DNA of 64,000 nt, from NCBI GenBank assembly GCA_963708575.1, contig CAVPTB010000007.1, forward strand, positions 124,001-188,000, read 5' to 3'. The translations under genes were made by a program, and so were the position numbers. Positions 53,300 through 62,510 of the stretch are shown here, one piece after another. This DNA is from DASVWZ01 sp963708575 (lineage in GTDB: Bacteria > Acidobacteriota > Terriglobia > Terriglobales > Acidobacteriaceae). Within the stretch, counting starts at the first letter, position 1. Each line of letters starts with the position of its first letter. The notes under the pieces are model-generated. The model did not search any database, was not told where the DNA came from, and saw only the letters and a program-made list of their open reading frames with translations.

Positions 53300-55000
53300 A
53301 TGGCAAAGAGAATAACGGTAGACCCGATCACGAGAATCGAAGGGCATCTGCGGATCGATGTCGAGATTGACAACGGCGCAGTCAACGATGCCTGGGCATC
53401 CTGCACCATGTGGCGCGGCATCGAGACCATCCTGCAAGGAAGGGATCCGCGCGAGGCGTGGCTCTTTACCCAGAGATTCTGCGGCGTGTGCACGACCGTG
53501 CATGCCATTGCCAGCGTGCGCGCAGTTGAAGACGCGTTGAAGCTCGAAATTCCCGCCAACGCGCAATACATCCGCAATCTAATCCTGATCAACCATGGTC
53601 TCCACGACCACATCGTGCATTTCTATCATCTGTCGGCGCTGGATTGGGTCGATGTGCTGCAGATCCCAAAGGCCGATCCCGCGAAGACGTCGGCGTTGGC
53701 AGAGAGCTTGTCGCCTTGGGTCCACAATTCGCGCAACGAAATGAAGGCCGCGCAAGACAAGGTTAAGGCGGTGGCTGCCAGCGGGCAGTTGGGTATCTTC
53801 ACTAATGGGTACTGGGGTCACCCAGCGATGCACCTGCCCCCCGAAGTGAATCTGCTTGCTTTCTCTCACTACCTGCAGGCGCTCGAATATCAGCGCAAGG
53901 CTAATCAGGTGGTCGGGATGCTCGGTGGCAAAACACCACACATCCAGAACCTAACAGTCGGCGGTGTGGCTAACGCGATTAACCTGGACAGCGAAGCAAC
54001 GCTCGGCATGGAGCGGCTGGAGCAGATGAAAGTGCTCAGCGACGAAGTGGCCAACTTCGTTCATCAGGTCTATTTGCCAGATGCTTGTGCACTCGCGGCG
54101 CTCTATGCCGATTGGTTCTCGTATGGCAAGGGTGTGAACAACTACCTCGCCGTGCCCGATCTTCCGCTGGATGCTAAAGGCACTCAGTACGATTTACCGG
54201 GCGGTTACATCCCGGATGGCACTCTTCATTCGGTTCGTCAGTTTCAGACGGCCGCGGACCAGCCGTTCCGTAATGCCGTCACCGAGGATGTCACACATGC
54301 CTACTACAAGGGCAATGGCCCCTTGCATCCCTGGAAGGGTGAAACGGTGCCTGACTTCACCGATTGGCAGGCCGACAAAAAATACACGTGGGTCAAAGCG
54401 CCTCGCTACGATGGCAGGCCGACTCAGGTTGGACCACTCTCGCAGATCCTCATCGGCTACGCCCAAGGACATCCACTCACTCGGAAGTGGACTGATCTTG
54501 CTTTAGATACAGTCTCGTCGGTGGCCAAGAAGAAGGTCACAATCGACCAGATGCAATCCACGATGGGCCGCCACCTAGCGCGGGCCATCCGAGCCGCCAT
54601 GCTGGCCGATCTGGCCGACAAACACTGGCAACTCCTGGTCGACAATATTGCCAAGGGCGATCTCGCCATTCACAATCCACCGCAGTTCCCCAGCGGAGAA
54701 ATCGAAGGCGTGGGCACACACGAAGCGCCGCGCGGTACGCTCTCTCACTGGGTCGTGGTCGACAATGGCAAGATTAAGAACTATCAGGCGGTCGTGCCCT
54801 CAACCTGGAACGCTAGTCCGCGAGATGCGCAGGGAGCGCACGGGCCTTACGAAGCGTCGCTGCTGCACAACCCCATTGCCGATCCGGAAAAGCCGCTTGA
54901 GGTTCTCCGTACCGTGCACTCCTTTGATCCTTGCATGGCTTGTGCGTGTCACACATTCGATCCGGATGGAAAAAAGATTGCCACAGTGAAGGTGCTATGA
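53300..55000 (+). CDS. hybC: [NiFe]-hydrogenase large subunit, Hyb-type
   Basis: 566 aa catalytic subunit. L1 motif RFCGVCTTVHAIASVRAVE and C-terminal L2 motif DPCMACACH give the four Ni-Fe cysteines. The tail after His (TFDPDGKKIATVKVL) is removed by HybD on maturation. Conserved ITRIEGHLRID start, and GYWGHPAM region. The L1/L2 signatures are those of O2-sensitive/-tolerant group 1 (Hyb-like), not of group 1h. The 4-nt overlap with hybD suggests translational coupling. Confidence 0.95.
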   Translation: MAKRITVDPITRIEGHLRIDVEIDNGAVNDAWASCTMWRGIETILQGRDPREAWLFTQRFCGVCTTVHAIASVRAVEDALKLEIPANAQYIRNLILINHGLHDHIVHFYHLSALDWVDVLQIPKADPAKTSALAESLSPWVHNSRNEMKAAQDKVKAVAASGQLGIFTNGYWGHPAMHLPPEVNLLAFSHYLQALEYQRKANQVVGMLGGKTPHIQNLTVGGVANAINLDSEATLGMERLEQMKVLSDEVANFVHQVYLPDACALAALYADWFSYGKGVNNYLAVPDLPLDAKGTQYDLPGGYIPDGTLHSVRQFQTAADQPFRNAVTEDVTHAYYKGNGPLHPWKGETVPDFTDWQADKKYTWVKAPRYDGRPTQVGPLSQILIGYAQGHPLTRKWTDLALDTVSSVAKKKVTIDQMQSTMGRHLARAIRAAMLADLADKHWQLLVDNIAKGDLAIHNPPQFPSGEIEGVGTHEAPRGTLSHWVVVDNGKIKNYQAVVPSTWNASPRDAQGAHGPYEASLLHNPIADPEKPLEVLRTVHSFDPCMACACHTFDPDGKKIATVKVL

Positions 55001-55536
55001 AACGCGTACTGATTGCCGGAATTGGAAATGTACTATTAGGAGATGACGGAGTTGGGCCATACGTCGCGCGTCTGCTGGATGCGACCTACGAGTTCGCAGA
55101 GGGTGTTGAGGTATCAGATCTGGGCACGCCAGCGCTTGATCTGATCGACGAAATCTCCGGGCGGGACGCAGTCATTTTGATTGACTCCGTTGATAGCGGC
55201 GCAACTCCTGGCACTGTCTTGCTCTATCGTCGAGAGGATGTTGTCAAGCATGCCCCCGGCCTGCGGATGGATCCGCATTCCCCCGCATTGGTGGAAACCC
55301 TGCTGAGCGCGGAGATGTTCGCCGATGCCCCGGAAGAGTTTCTGCTCGTAGGGGTAACCAGCGATTCATGTGAGGCGGAATGTGGATTGACTCCAATCGT
55401 TCAATGGTCCGTCAAACACGCCATCGCGGAAGTGTTGGGAGAGCTTGACCGGTTGGGAGTGAAATACCAGAAGAGGACTCATCCTCGTGACATTGATATC
55501 TGGTGGCTAAAGCACGACTCACTCACGACGGCTTGA
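54997..55536 (+). CDS. hybD: Hydrogenase maturation endopeptidase HybD
   Basis: 179 aa: RVLIAGIGNVLLGDDGVGPY with the Ni-sensing Glu/Asp pattern, VSDLGTPALDLIDEISGRDAVILIDSVDSGATPG and DPHSPALVETLL matching HyaD/HybD proteases that cleave the C-terminal tail of the large subunit once Ni is inserted. Starts overlapping the hybC stop. It ends inside the convergent hypF 3' end (14-nt overlap). Confidence 0.93.
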   Translation: MKRVLIAGIGNVLLGDDGVGPYVARLLDATYEFAEGVEVSDLGTPALDLIDEISGRDAVILIDSVDSGATPGTVLLYRREDVVKHAPGLRMDPHSPALVETLLSAEMFADAPEEFLLVGVTSDSCEAECGLTPIVQWSVKHAIAEVLGELDRLGVKYQKRTHPRDIDIWWLKHDSLTTA

Positions 55537-57856
55537 CCTGGTAATCTCCGGCCTGGGACCGACCACTCTGCGCCACAAACCGATGGGCTGCCACCATCGC
55601 CTGTCCTAAGCTTAGGCCTCCATCCCCTGCAGGGACATCGTGCTGGCTAAAGACCTCAAAGCCACGGTTGGCCAGTACCGCCTCGAGGTGTTCCGTCAGG
55701 TACACGTTGTGGAATGTACCTCCGCTGAGGCAAACGCGACTCAACCCTCGTTCCGTCCGCAATGCCTCTGCGATGCCGGCAAATGTCTTGATCAAGCCGT
55801 TGTGGAAGCCTCGGCTTATGATTCCCACGGGCGTCCCGGTTTTCAAGTCATCGACAATTGAGCGAAATAGTGGCTTCGTAGAAACGATCCACGGCGACCG
55901 ATCTCGCAAAATATCGAAGGGATACGCATCGTCTTCCGCGCCGGTGATGGACATTTCTAATTCAATAGCCGCCTGCGCCTCATAGTTCACCTGCTGACGG
56001 ATTCCCACTAGAGCTGCTACTGCATCGAACAAGCGTCCGCAACTCGAGGTCAGTGGCGAATTGAGTTTCTGCGCAATCATGTGCAACAGGAGTTCCGCCT
56101 TTTTGTGATCTAGACCACGCACGAAGGGAATCGGCAATTTCATGAAATCCGGGCCGAAGCAATGAGCCAGATAACTGATTGCCATCCGCTGAGGTTCGCG
56201 GATCGCCATTGCTCCACCTGGCAATGGCACGTACTCCAGGTGAGCGGCACGTTCGAAATCTGCGTAGCCCGCGATCAGGACCTCGCCGCCCCAGATTTGC
56301 CCGTCGGTGCCGTAGCCCGTGCCGTCAAGCGAGAACCCAATCACCTGTCCATCCAGGTGGTTTTCCGCCATGCAACTGGCAATGTGGGCGTGGTGATGTT
56401 GCACGCCGATCAAGCGTGCCCCATCTTGCCTTTGAGCCCATTGAGTCGAGAAGTAATCCGGATGCAAATCGTGAGCTATCACTTTGGGTTCGATTTGCAG
56501 GATGGTCTTAAGGTGTTCAACAGCTTCTCCGAAGAAGCCGTAGCTCTCACTGTTTTCCAGGTCTCCGATGTGCTGGCTCAGGAAGGCGTGTTTCCCCTTG
56601 GTCAAACAGATCGTGTTTTTTAGTTCGCCACCTACCGCCAGGACTGGAGGTTGCTCGTCTTTCAGAAAGATCGGCATGGGAACGAATCCGCGAGACCGCC
56701 GCAATTGGCGGGTCTTTCCCCCGGCTATTCGAACGACGGAGTCATCACAACGGAGGAGAATGTCCCGATTGTGCAGCAGAAAGTAATCGGCGAGACTCCT
56801 GAGACGTTCGAGAGCTTCCTGGTTGTCGATGGCAATCGGTTCTTCGCTCAGATTGCCGCTGGTCATTACCAGGGCTCGAAATCCGCCTTCACGCAGAATC
56901 AGATGGTGTACAGGAGTGTAGGGAAGGAAAACGCCGAGATATCGATTGAAGGGAGCAACCTCTGCCGCAATCGTGGTGTCTTTTTTCTTAGGCAGCAATA
57001 CGATCGGCCGTTGAACCGATCGCAACACCTGGGACGCGCATTCATCTACTTCGCAGAATTTCGCCGCTGCTTCAATGCTGGGGACCATGACGGCGAATGG
57101 TTTCTCGATGCGATTCTTTCGTTCGCGCAGCAGAGATACCGCCGTCGGGTTGGTGGCATCGACTGCAAGGTGAAAGCCTCCCAACCCCTTCACGGCTACT
57201 ACACGGCCCTCAGAGAGGGCGTGGATGGTTTCAGCAATCGGATCTCGATCTCCAAATCTGTGGCCAGCCTTATCGAGGAATAAGAGTTGCGGGCCGCAGT
57301 CCCAGCAGGCATTGGGCTGAGCGTGGAAGCGCCGGTTCATTGGATCGTCGTACTCCGCCTGGCACGCTGCACACATCGGGAACACCGCCATGGAGGTGCT
57401 TGGCCGGTCGTAGGGGATATTACTGACGATGGTGAATCTGGGTCCGCAATTAGTGCAGTTGATGAAGGGATAACGGTAACGGCGATCTGCCGGATCCAAC
57501 ATTTCGCGTAAACAGTCGGGGCAGGTCGAAACATCGGGAGAGATCAGCGTGTTGACGGGCTCTCCGGATTGACTGGCGATGATGCGGAAGCGCCTCCCGG
57601 TATCACTCAAAGCCTGTAGCGGTATCCCATACACCGAAACGCTGGTGATGCGCGATAACGGCGGAGCCTTAGCAGGCAGGTCCTCCACGAAACGAGACAC
57701 GTCTTCAGCGGTACCTTGAATCTCAATGGTCACACCGGCCGAGGTGTTTTGGATGGAGCCATCCAACCGGTTGTGCGCGGCCAAGCGATAAACATAAGGG
57801 CGGAATCCAACGCCTTGCACGATCCCGGACACTTCGATCTTGCTACGAACGTTCAT
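55523..57856 (-). CDS. hypF: Carbamoyltransferase HypF
   Basis: 777 aa. Acylphosphatase domain (GIVQGVGFRPYVYRLA), two Zn-fingers (TCPDCLREMLDP, FINCTNCGPRF, MCAACQAEY, NACWDCGPQ), a YrdC domain (SEGRVVAVKGLGGFHLAVDA) and Kae1-like domain with HHHAHIASCMAEN. Makes the thiocarbamate that HypE turns into cyanide for the Fe(CN)2CO centre. It starts 3 nt after hypB. Last gene of the minus-strand hyp unit. Confidence 0.95.
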   Translation of the reverse strand: MNVRSKIEVSGIVQGVGFRPYVYRLAAHNRLDGSIQNTSAGVTIEIQGTAEDVSRFVEDLPAKAPPLSRITSVSVYGIPLQALSDTGRRFRIIASQSGEPVNTLISPDVSTCPDCLREMLDPADRRYRYPFINCTNCGPRFTIVSNIPYDRPSTSMAVFPMCAACQAEYDDPMNRRFHAQPNACWDCGPQLLFLDKAGHRFGDRDPIAETIHALSEGRVVAVKGLGGFHLAVDATNPTAVSLLRERKNRIEKPFAVMVPSIEAAAKFCEVDECASQVLRSVQRPIVLLPKKKDTTIAAEVAPFNRYLGVFLPYTPVHHLILREGGFRALVMTSGNLSEEPIAIDNQEALERLRSLADYFLLHNRDILLRCDDSVVRIAGGKTRQLRRSRGFVPMPIFLKDEQPPVLAVGGELKNTICLTKGKHAFLSQHIGDLENSESYGFFGEAVEHLKTILQIEPKVIAHDLHPDYFSTQWAQRQDGARLIGVQHHHAHIASCMAENHLDGQVIGFSLDGTGYGTDGQIWGGEVLIAGYADFERAAHLEYVPLPGGAMAIREPQRMAISYLAHCFGPDFMKLPIPFVRGLDHKKAELLLHMIAQKLNSPLTSSCGRLFDAVAALVGIRQQVNYEAQAAIELEMSITGAEDDAYPFDILRDRSPWIVSTKPLFRSIVDDLKTGTPVGIISRGFHNGLIKTFAGIAEALRTERGLSRVCLSGGTFHNVYLTEHLEAVLANRGFEVFSQHDVPAGDGGLSLGQAMVAAHRFVAQSGRSQAGDYQVKPS

Positions 57857-57859
57857 AAT

Positions 57860-58537
57860 CTAACTTACTGCTTCAGCAATCGGCCTGGCAGCGCGACGGC
57901 GCCGCTCCAGCCACATCAACCATTCGTGCAAGCCATTTCGATTCAGACACGACACTTTGACAATGTCTATACCGGGATGTACGCGCCGGGCGTTATCCGC
58001 AGCGGCATCTATGTCGAAAGGTACATAGGGGAGCAAGTCGATTTTGTTGAGTACCAGCAGTTCTGACTTGAAAAAGATGGAGGGATATTTGAGAGGTTTA
58101 TCCTCGCCCTCGGTCACGCTGAGCACCACCACTTTGGCGGCTTCGCCGAGGTCGTAGCTCGAGGGACATACGAGATTTCCGACGTTCTCGATCAGTAGCA
58201 AGTCAATGTCTTCCAATCGCCAGCCGGCTAGATGCCGCTCGATCATGCGAGCATCCAAATGGCAGGTTCCACCCGTGGTGATCTGCTTGACGGGGAAATG
58301 GAAACGGCTTAAACGAATGGCGTCGTTCTCTGTTTGAATGTCTCCGGTAAGTACGGCCACCCGATCATGCGCTGGAAGCGCTTCGAGGGTGCGCTCCAAA
58401 AGGCTCGTTTTGCCCGATCCGGGAGAACTGACCAAATTGAGGCAAAGGATTCCGTGCGCTTGGAACCTCGCGCGCAGTTCGGCCGCAACCCGATCATTCT
58501 CACTCAGTACTTTTTGTTCCAGCTGTACACGTTCCAT
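57860..58537 (-). CDS. hypB: Hydrogenase nickel-incorporation GTPase HypB
   Basis: 225 aa: VSSPGSGKTSLLERTLEAL P-loop, GGTCHLDARMIERHL metal site Cys/His, LIENVGNLVCPSSYDLGE, and NKIDLLPY. Loads nickel with HypA. There is no His-rich N-terminus, so it should not store nickel. It overlaps hypA by 38 nt. Confidence 0.95.
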   Translation of the reverse strand: MERVQLEQKVLSENDRVAAELRARFQAHGILCLNLVSSPGSGKTSLLERTLEALPAHDRVAVLTGDIQTENDAIRLSRFHFPVKQITTGGTCHLDARMIERHLAGWRLEDIDLLLIENVGNLVCPSSYDLGEAAKVVVLSVTEGEDKPLKYPSIFFKSELLVLNKIDLLPYVPFDIDAAADNARRVHPGIDIVKVSCLNRNGLHEWLMWLERRRRAARPIAEAVS

Positions 58538-58880
58538 GTTCCTCTACCTCCAGGTAGGCCAGCTCCAACTCATCGCCGCCAATAAATTCCGTCTCCAGGC
58601 TTGCGCATTGTGGACATCGAAAATTGAAATCCTGTACGACAAAGTCGCGCCCGCAAATTCGGCAGCGATGCTTTCTTGGGCAGAGTTCAATTTCCAGTTG
58701 TAACGACTCAAGCTCCGTGTCGCGGGTAATGGCGTCGAAGCAGAACCGCAGAGAATCTTGATCGATCGCTGCTAGCTCCCCGATCCGAAGCCCAACCTTG
58801 CAGGGGCGGGCACCGCCGTGGCGCTCACACTCAGTCCTGACTGCCTCGAGCACCGAGCTTGCAATTCCCAGTTCATGCAT
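58500..58880 (-). CDS. hypA: Hydrogenase nickel-incorporation protein HypA
   Basis: 126 aa from ATG 58880, giving the invariant MHE Ni-binding start; a longer frame would add 16 residues and destroy it. Zn site CRICGRDF and CPQCAS. Delivers nickel to the large subunit with HypB. 7 nt after hypE. Confidence 0.94.
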   Translation of the reverse strand: MHELGIASSVLEAVRTECERHGGARPCKVGLRIGELAAIDQDSLRFCFDAITRDTELESLQLEIELCPRKHRCRICGRDFVVQDFNFRCPQCASLETEFIGGDELELAYLEVEEHGTCTAGTKSTE

Positions 58881-58887
58881 AAAGGCC

Positions 58888-59946
58888 TCAGCAAATACGG
58901 GGGAGTTGATCGCCCGCAAGCATGTCAACGATGCGGGTCGTGCCGAGCGGCGTCCGCATGGTGACGAGACACCGGTTATCTGCGTTCACTGTTCCAATAA
59001 TCCTCGCGTCATGCCCCAAGGGATGAGCGTGCATAGCACCCAGCACTGCATCAGCAGCTTCTGGTGCCGTGATGGCGATGAGTTTGCCTTCATTGGCCAC
59101 ATAAAGCGGGTCCAACCCCAGCAACTCGCAGGCGCCCCTCACTTCCTCACGTACCGGAATCGCGGATTCCTTCAATTCGATTCCGACCCGCGACTGCTCG
59201 GCGATTTCGTTCAGGGTGCTTGAGACACCGCCGCGAGTAGGGTCGCGCATGCACCGGATTTCGCGGCTGGCCTGCAACATGTCAGCAACCAGCGTGTGCA
59301 GAGCCGCGCTATCGCTGGCGATCGTCGTTTCGAATTCCAGGCCTTCCCGTTGCGCCAAAATGGCGATTCCATGCTCGCCAATCGTGCCACTGACGATCAC
59401 CTTGTCTCCGGGAAGAGCCCGGTCCGCCGACAGCTCCAAACCAGCCGGCACGGTCCCGATGCCGGTCGTGTTAATGAAAATGCCGTCTCCCTTACCACGC
59501 TCAACGACTTTTGTGTCGCCGGTGATGACCTGCACTCCGGCTTCTTCCGCGGCACGATGAAGCGAGTTCACTATGCGCCGGAGATCTGCGACAGAAAATC
59601 CCTCTTCGATGATGAAAGCTACGCTCAGGAACAGAGGTTTGGCGCCGCCCATGGCGAGATCATTCACGGTGCCGTGAACCGCCAGCGAGCCGATATCGCC
59701 GCCGGGGAAAAAGATCGGCTTTACCACGAAGGAATCCGTGGTGAACGCGAACCGCTGACCTCCGATGTCAAAAATGCCCTGATCATCAAGCCTGGCGAGA
59801 ATCGGGTTGCGCAGCGCGGGAAGAAATATGTCATGGATCAAATCAGCGCTCAGCTTGCCGCCGCTGCCATGGCCAAGCAGGATTGTGTCCTTTGCTGGAA
59901 GCGGGTTTGGACAGCTCAGTTCGACGATTGTTTTGGCTTGAGCCAT
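58888..59946 (-). CDS. hypE: Hydrogenase maturation protein HypE
   Basis: 352 aa. ILLGHGSGGKLSADLI ATP site, LARLDDQGIFDIGGQRFAF, TRGGVSSTLNEIAEQ and the C-terminal cysteine end QLPRIC, which accepts the carbamoyl from HypF and is dehydrated to thiocyanate. Same unit as hypD upstream (6 nt). Confidence 0.95.
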   Translation of the reverse strand: MAQAKTIVELSCPNPLPAKDTILLGHGSGGKLSADLIHDIFLPALRNPILARLDDQGIFDIGGQRFAFTTDSFVVKPIFFPGGDIGSLAVHGTVNDLAMGGAKPLFLSVAFIIEEGFSVADLRRIVNSLHRAAEEAGVQVITGDTKVVERGKGDGIFINTTGIGTVPAGLELSADRALPGDKVIVSGTIGEHGIAILAQREGLEFETTIASDSAALHTLVADMLQASREIRCMRDPTRGGVSSTLNEIAEQSRVGIELKESAIPVREEVRGACELLGLDPLYVANEGKLIAITAPEAADAVLGAMHAHPLGHDARIIGTVNADNRCLVTMRTPLGTTRIVDMLAGDQLPRIC

Positions 59947-59952
59947 ACTCTT

Positions 59953-61050
59953 TCAACTTGCTGCTGAGTGACGACGATAGTGGTAATAGGCCGCACATGC
60001 GCCTTCAGTTGAAACCATCGGTGCCCCCAGAGGATTTTCCGGCGTGCATCGCATTCCGAATGCGGGGCAGTTGGTCGGCTTCTTCAAACCCTGCAATACC
60101 TGCGCGCTGATGCACTCGGCCGGTTCTTCCACCGTGAACTCTTCCAATTCGAATACGCGGTTGGCATCGAAAGCGGCGAATTCCGGTCGAAGCTTTAGCC
60201 CGCTGAGCGGGATCAACCCAATACCACGCCACTTCTGATCCGCGACCTCAAAAACATCGCGCATAATTTGCTGGGCGGGTAAGTTGCCCGCGTAACTTAC
60301 CGAGCGAACGTATTGGTTCTCCAATCTTGCTTCACGATTCTCAAGTTGGTTCACCAGCATCAGCACGGATTCCAACAGGTCGAGCGGCTCAAATCCGCCC
60401 ACAACGATGGGCACGCGAAAGTCGTTGACCAAGGACTCATATTCGCCGCAGCCCATCACCGTGCAGACGTGTCCCGGCGCGATAAATCCTTGCACGCGGT
60501 TCGTCTCGGAGACCATCAGTGCGCGTATCGCCGGAGGGACCAGCACGTGCGAAACAAGCATCGAAAGATTCTTCAATCCGAGCCGTCTGGCCTGCCAAGC
60601 TGCCATGGCATTGGCTGGGGCGGTGGTTTCAAATCCGATCGCGAGGAATACAACCTTCTTGTCGGGTCGAGCCTGGGCGATTTTGACGGCTTCCATCGAC
60701 GAGTAGGCGATGCGAACATCGGCACCCAAAGCCTTGGCGCGAAACAGATCCGATTGCGAGCCGGGGACCCGCAGCATGTCGCCGTAGGAAACCAGAATCA
60801 CGTCAGGCCGAGATGCCAAGGCGATGGCCTTGTCGATGGTTTCCAGCGGAGTCACGCAGACTGGGCAGCCGGGCCCGTGAACCAACTCAATTTTCGAGGG
60901 AAGCAATTCATCCAGACCATAGCGCATGATGGTATGGGTTTGGCCCCCGCAGATCTCCATCAGCACCCATGGCTGCGTGGTCTTTTGAGCAATCTCCGCC
61001 AGAAGAGCCCGGGCGATGCGTTCATCGCGATACTCATCCAGATACTTCAT
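59953..61050 (-). CDS. hypD: Hydrogenase maturation protein HypD
   Basis: 365 aa from ATG 61050 (MKYLDEYRDERIARAL); the open frame upstream is spurious. Motifs: MEICGGQTHTIMRYGLDELL, HGPGCPVCVTP, GFETTAPANA, GHVCTVMGCGEYE and the C-terminal [4Fe-4S] cysteines (NCPAFGMRC, EGACAAYY). Scaffold, with HypC, for building the Fe(CN)2CO moiety. Confidence 0.95.
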   Translation of the reverse strand: MKYLDEYRDERIARALLAEIAQKTTQPWVLMEICGGQTHTIMRYGLDELLPSKIELVHGPGCPVCVTPLETIDKAIALASRPDVILVSYGDMLRVPGSQSDLFRAKALGADVRIAYSSMEAVKIAQARPDKKVVFLAIGFETTAPANAMAAWQARRLGLKNLSMLVSHVLVPPAIRALMVSETNRVQGFIAPGHVCTVMGCGEYESLVNDFRVPIVVGGFEPLDLLESVLMLVNQLENREARLENQYVRSVSYAGNLPAQQIMRDVFEVADQKWRGIGLIPLSGLKLRPEFAAFDANRVFELEEFTVEEPAECISAQVLQGLKKPTNCPAFGMRCTPENPLGAPMVSTEGACAAYYHYRRHSAAS

Positions 61051-61150
61051 TCCCCACGACTTTAGCCTTCGATCAAACAGCCCATCGGTGATGAAGATCA
61101 CATGAAGATGTGAGGGGGGACAGCGGGGTAAGACTAGGCGTGGAGGGGGC

Positions 61151-61420
61151 TTACGGCTGGGATGCCGCCGGGTCCTCAGTCGCCAATTCGTCTTCCAAAG
61201 CGCCCATTTCCTCAAGGAGGGCGTAGGTTCGTTCTGCTTCTTCGGCGTCGACCCGGCTGATGGCAAAGCCTACGTGAACCATCACGTAATCTCCTACAAC
61301 AGCCTCTGGGACGAAATCGAGCGAGACCTGGCGCACGATGCCTCCGAATTGCACCCGCGCTGCGCGGAGGCTTCCGGACTCCTGGATCTCGAGCACTTTA
61401 CCGGGAACGGCAAGACACAC
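61151..61420 (-). CDS. hypC: Hydrogenase maturation chaperone HypC/HybG
   Basis: 89 aa. Starts MCLAVPGKVLEIQE with the N-terminal Cys that binds the HypD partner and Fe; DFVPEAVVGDYVMVHVGFA matches the OB-fold. First of the hyp genes proper; a 100-nt gap precedes hypD. A longer acidic tail than usual (GALEDELATEDPAASQP). Confidence 0.94.
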   Translation of the reverse strand: MCLAVPGKVLEIQESGSLRAARVQFGGIVRQVSLDFVPEAVVGDYVMVHVGFAISRVDAEEAERTYALLEEMGALEDELATEDPAASQP

Positions 61421-61534
61421 AGGGCTTCTCCTGCCAGAACTCTACTCCGGCACCACTAACAGACGTCTGTGATCTGGGACACAAGAGATGGTGAGAAAGA
61501 TTCGCGGCGGGATCGAGTCCATTCTCGACTTGCA

Positions 61535-62275
61535 TCAACTGAGGGCGGGAAGGCTGCCAGAAGATCCCCACAGGAAAATGGCGCCGACCACGAGACTGTA
61601 TACCGCAGTCAGCGCGGTAACCGCCCATTGAATTTTTGGAGCGCGCGTGCTGAAACCGAAAAGTCCAGCGGCCGATGCGGTCATGATGGTGTTCATGGCG
61701 AGGAGACCGACGAGGAACATCGCAAGCCCAAGAAAGCCCTTGCCCACGCCGCCGAGATTCGCTGCCAAAAGAAAAATCAATAACTGGGTCGGCGTTTCCG
61801 CACCCAGGCCATGCACGATCCCGATACCGAAAACTGACTTTCCATCGTAGTTCCAGTTGGAGGCCTGGGGTTTTGGCAAATCATGGTTGTGCAGGTGAAT
61901 TTTCGCCTTCCAGTGCAGCCATTTCGCGGCGTTGGCAAGCATGACAAAGCGGCTGCGAGGAACGAAGTTGCCCTTGAATAACGACCACAAAACGTACACG
62001 CCAAGGAACAAAAGAGTAATCCCCACCAATCGTTCCGCGATGCGGTCCATCCCGGCGGGCAAAGACAGCTGGAAACAAATTACTGCACTCCCAAGAACCG
62101 CAACTGTCGCCGCGTGTCCCAGCGCGTAAATCAACCCCAGCTGCATCGATCGCCGATTATCAGACTGAAGGCTGGTGATATCCGAGATCGCTGCGATGTG
62201 ATCGTAGTCGAATCCGTGACGGAATCCCAGGATCGCGGCAGAGAACAAGGCGAGCTGTAGAGTTGGAGGCGCCAT
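61535..62275 (-). CDS. Nickel/cobalt permease-like (NicO/UreH-type) membrane protein
   Basis: 246 aa from ATG 62275. Helical membrane protein whose first helix has GFRHGFDYDHIAAISD, the HX4DH metal signature of nickel/cobalt transporters. A later helix pair has FGIGIVHGLGAETPTQLL. It stands 114 nt upstream of hypC on the same strand, so it probably supplies nickel for the hydrogenase; that role is inferred from motif plus context. An N-terminal extension to 62356 is open but not needed. Confidence 0.82.
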   Translation of the reverse strand: MAPPTLQLALFSAAILGFRHGFDYDHIAAISDITSLQSDNRRSMQLGLIYALGHAATVAVLGSAVICFQLSLPAGMDRIAERLVGITLLFLGVYVLWSLFKGNFVPRSRFVMLANAAKWLHWKAKIHLHNHDLPKPQASNWNYDGKSVFGIGIVHGLGAETPTQLLIFLLAANLGGVGKGFLGLAMFLVGLLAMNTIMTASAAGLFGFSTRAPKIQWAVTALTAVYSLVVGAIFLWGSSGSLPALS

Positions 62276-62510
62276 CAAGACAATTCCCGCGCGAACGTAG
62301 ACCGGGTGCGCAGGTTTGATTCTACATGGTAGAGGAAAGGTGCCTGCAAACGTCACCGAGAAATCACTGGAAAAACAGCTTCTCCCGTTTATAATGCGTC
62401 CGCCGCGAATCCAGCGTGCTCGCGGTTCAGTTTGTCGCTGTGGCAGTGAAGGCTGTCACCTCGGGGGAGCGGCCGACCGGATACCAAATTTGCCTAAAAA
62501 GGGGAGTGGT

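Noticed and set aside
53300..55000. Group 1h (high-affinity, Hhy) hydrogenase
   Set aside because: Gene set with HybA ferredoxin, NrfD-type HybB and all-Cys proximal cluster motifs fits Hyb-type group 1 better; no HhaX/HhyS-type neighbours seen.
61051..61266. N-terminal extension of HypD
   Set aside because: Overlaps hypC and precedes the invariant MKYLDE start.
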